Assembly: GCA_025928215.1 (NCBI GenBank)
Contig: JAICJW010000258.1
Span: forward strand, 1 to 6,631
Direction: 5' to 3'
Length of the DNA stretch: 6,631 bases
Source of the DNA: Chloroflexia bacterium
GTDB taxonomy: Bacteria > Chloroflexota > Chloroflexia > Thermomicrobiales > JALYUS01
Shown: one piece after another, positions 4,906 to 6,631 of the stretch
Layout: every line of letters starts with the position of its first letter
How positions within the stretch are numbered: the first letter of the stretch is position 1
Notes under the pieces: model-generated
Told to the model about the DNA's origin: nothing
The model's input: the letters and a program-made list of their open reading frames with translations, nothing else
The model's database searches: none
Made by a program: the position numbers and the translations under genes

Positions 4906-6405
4906 ATGTCGCAATCACCGGCCGGCTTTCCTCACCCCGCCTACCGCGCCATCGTGCTCGATCCGTCGCTTGAAAACGCGCGGGCGCGGTTGTTCGGGCC
5001 AATGCTCGCCGCGAACACGGCGCACGTTGCCATGCTCGCGGAGCGGGGTATCTTGCCGAAGGAGCAGGCGGCGGCGCTCCTCCGCGCCATCCGCATGGTG
5101 GAGGAGGAAGGGGTCGAGCGCGTGGTTGCCGCCGCGCCACTGACGGCGGAAGATCTCTTTTTCATGGTCGAGGGCGAATTGATCGCGCGGGCGGGGCCGG
5201 ATGTCGGTGGCAACCTCCAACTAGCGCGCTCCCGCAATGATCTCGGCGCGGCGCTCTGGCGGCTCGTCGCGCGCGACCTCATCCTCGATGTCATGGAGAA
5301 GATACTGACGTTCCGGCAGTCGCTCCTCATGCTCGCGGCGAATCACGTCGGGACATTGATGCCCGGTTACACGCACACGCAGCCCGCACAGCCGACGACG
5401 CTCGCGCATCACCTCGCGGGTGTCTGGGGGCCATTGGAGCGAGACACGGCGCGCCTGCAAGCGGCATACGCCCACGTCAATCAGTCGCCGCTCGGCGCGG
5501 CGGCCTTCACGACGACGGCATTCCCGATTGACCGCACGCGGATCGCTGCCCTCCTGGGTTTTGACGGCGTCATCGAGAATGGCTACGACGCCGTCGGCGC
5601 GTCGGACGCAATGCTGGAAGCGGTCGGCGCGCTCGTCATCAGCGCCTCGTCGCTCTCCCGCTTCCTCTACGACCTGCTCGTCTGGGCGCGGATCGAGATC
5701 GGCTTCATCCGTGTGGACGACGCGTTTGTGCAGATCAGCAGCATCATGCCGCAGAAGCGCAATCCGGTCGTGCTGGAGCACTTGCGCGCCCATCTCGCCT
5801 ATATCTACGGTGACGCGGCCGCCGTGCAGACAATGACGCACAACGCCGCCTACGCGGACACGAACGATGTCGAAGATGACATTCAGATTCCGCTCTACCG
5901 CGCCTTCGGGCACGCCGCGAACGTCCTGACGCTTTTCACAGCGGTATTGGACACGTTGCACGTGAATACCGAACGGATGGCCGCACTCGCGGGCCACGGC
6001 TTCACGACCGCGACTGAACTGGCGGACACCCTCGCGCGGGAGTTCCATCTCCCCTTCCGCACCGCGCACGGGATCACCGCGCGTGTCGTGCAAACCGCCC
6101 TCGCGGCCGGGAAGGAGGCGGACACGGTGACGGCGGCGGACGTGCGGGCGGCGGCGGAAGCGATCACCGGACAGCGCCTGATGGTCACGGAAGCAATGGT
6201 GCGCCGTGCCCTCGATCCAGCGGCCGTCGTCGCGGCCCGCGCCCTCCCCGGTGGCCCCGCCCCTGACCGGATGCGTACGACGATCGCCACGTCGCAGGTA
6301 CGCCTGGATAGAGATCGCGCATGGCTCGCCAGCACCCGTCAACATCTCGCCGAGGCGACTACCGCACGCGAACAAGCGGCGAGACTGCTCGCCGCTTGTT
6401 CATAG
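4906..6405 (+). CDS. Argininosuccinate lyase-like protein (fumarase/aspartase superfamily), divergent paralog
   Basis: A 499-residue cytoplasmic lyase, expected to be a homotetramer that cleaves a C-N or C-O bond by beta-elimination, usually releasing fumarate. The superfamily regions are present in order: ARSRND (107-112), MPGYTHTQPAQPTTLAHH (152-169) with His157, PLGAAAFTTTAFPIDR (195-210), and the signature loop SSIMPQKRNP (278-287) with the catalytic serine and Lys284/Asn286. ATELADTLARE (369-379), FRTAHGI (384-390) and AARALPGGPAP (443-453) place it near ArgH rather than aspartase or PurB. It departs from true ArgH: GRSRND is ARSRND, THLQRAQP is THTQPAQP, the usual AYNxDxQEDKE is AYADTNDVEDD (314-324), and about 40 extra residues extend the C-terminus. 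With its place directly behind an ABC importer, this suggests a catabolic lyase rather than arginine biosynthesis. AAGGAA at 4892-4897, 8 nt before the ATG, supports the start. Confidence 0.85.
   Translation: MSQSPAGFPHPAYRAIVLDPSLENARARLFGPMLAANTAHVAMLAERGILPKEQAAALLRAIRMVEEEGVERVVAAAPLTAEDLFFMVEGELIARAGPDVGGNLQLARSRNDLGAALWRLVARDLILDVMEKILTFRQSLLMLAANHVGTLMPGYTHTQPAQPTTLAHHLAGVWGPLERDTARLQAAYAHVNQSPLGAAAFTTTAFPIDRTRIAALLGFDGVIENGYDAVGASDAMLEAVGALVISASSLSRFLYDLLVWARIEIGFIRVDDAFVQISSIMPQKRNPVVLEHLRAHLAYIYGDAAAVQTMTHNAAYADTNDVEDDIQIPLYRAFGHAANVLTLFTAVLDTLHVNTERMAALAGHGFTTATELADTLAREFHLPFRTAHGITARVVQTALAAGKEADTVTAADVRAAAEAITGQRLMVTEAMVRRALDPAAVVAARALPGGPAPDRMRTTIATSQVRLDRDRAWLASTRQHLAEATTAREQAARLLAACS
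6370..6401. terminator. Perfect 14-bp hairpin at the end of the lyase gene, possible bidirectional terminator
   Basis: GAACAAGCGGCGAG (6370-6383) and CTCGCCGCTTGTTC (6388-6401) are exact reverse complements around the tetraloop ACTG. The hairpin occupies the last codons of the lyase and ends 1 bp before its TAG stop. It sits between two convergent genes. There is no separate T-tract on either strand, only the TTGTT at the stem base, so terminator activity is likely but not certain. It could also act as a 3'-end stabiliser. Confidence 0.6.
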
Positions 6406-6450
6406 CGTCACCACCGGAGGGGCACGACCGCACGCCCGCGATCTTTGGTC

Positions 6451-6631
6451 CTACACGGCGAGCGCCGCGAGAAGTTGACCAATACCGTCGCCCTTGATCA
6501 GAAATGCATCCGCGCCGGAGCGGAGGGCTGCGGCGCGATACTCCCGGTACATCGTGAGCAGAATAATCCGAATGTCGGGAAGGCGTTGCTTGATCTGCCG
6601 GGTCGCCTCCAAACCATCCATCTTCGGCATC
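6451..6631 (-). CDS. Single-domain response regulator (CheY-like receiver), C-terminal fragment
   Basis: Reading the minus strand from the right edge, an open frame gives 59 residues and stops at the complement of 6451-6453. It begins MPKMDGLEATRQIKQ, the loop and helix just after the phosphoacceptor Asp of receiver domains, and continues with IRIILLTMY (conserved Thr at the end of strand 4) and GADAFLIKGD (conserved Lys of strand 5). These residues form the switch of two-component receivers. The phosphorylated Asp and the acidic pocket lie outside the window. The protein ends about 9 residues after the strand 5 lysine region, in a final short helix, so no DNA-binding domain follows the receiver. 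It is therefore a stand-alone receiver or one with its output domain at the N-terminus. The sequence style (MDGLEATR, LTMY) is closest to NarL-type receivers. It converges on the lyase gene with a 45-bp gap and is probably a separate unit. Confidence 0.85.
   Translation of the reverse strand, partial: MPKMDGLEATRQIKQRLPDIRIILLTMYREYRAAALRSGADAFLIKGDGIGQLLAALAV

Noticed and set aside
5221..6375. Open frame of 384 codons on the minus strand
   Set aside because: It is an antisense shadow of the lyase gene; its translation resembles no known fold and it has no clear ribosome binding site.

Overview
The window comes from a GC-rich bacterium with strong GGAGG-type ribosome binding sites and a Gly/Ala/Arg-rich proteome. 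The solute-binding protein is a Tat-exported lipoprotein with a long Ala/Thr/Ser linker, and short heptanucleotide repeats sit between genes. I read this as a Chloroflexota (Thermomicrobia-like) or similar monoderm genome. That placement is an inference from style, not from a marker gene.

Layout, left to right. Positions 1-276 hold the C-terminal end of a ROK-family sugar kinase or regulator that enters from the left. A 109-bp gap is filled by a perfect 24-bp inverted repeat built of heptamers. Next is a metal-dependent amidohydrolase of the ACMSD-like Amidohydrolase_2 family (386-1366). An ABC importer of the CUT1/MalEFG type follows: binding protein (1425-2936), a second heptamer inverted repeat (2932-3008) that starts inside the binding-protein stop region, first permease (3026-3907) and second permease (3897-4883, overlapping the first by 11 bp). 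After 22 bp comes a fumarase/aspartase-superfamily lyase related to argininosuccinate lyase but with altered signature motifs (4906-6405). Its last codons form a perfect 14-bp hairpin. The 3' end of a single-domain response regulator runs in from the right on the minus strand (6451-6631).

All plus-strand genes are co-directional with short gaps and could form one transcript. The simplest reading is an uptake-and-catabolism operon: the lipoprotein captures a small substrate outside the cell, the two permeases import it using an ATPase encoded elsewhere, and the amidohydrolase and lyase process it. The substrate cannot be read from the sequence. The ROK protein and the CUT1 transporter type point towards a sugar-like compound. 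The ArgH-like lyase points towards a C-N bond, such as an N-substituted aspartate or aminocarboxylate.

The most notable features are the two heptamer palindromes, which share spacer sequence and lie at 3' ends of genes. Others are a second kind of palindrome that appears to have been absorbed in frame into the N-terminus of the second permease, and the divergent lyase. No tRNA, rRNA, CRISPR array, transposase or convincing promoter was seen. Every stretch over about 300 bases is covered by a gene.
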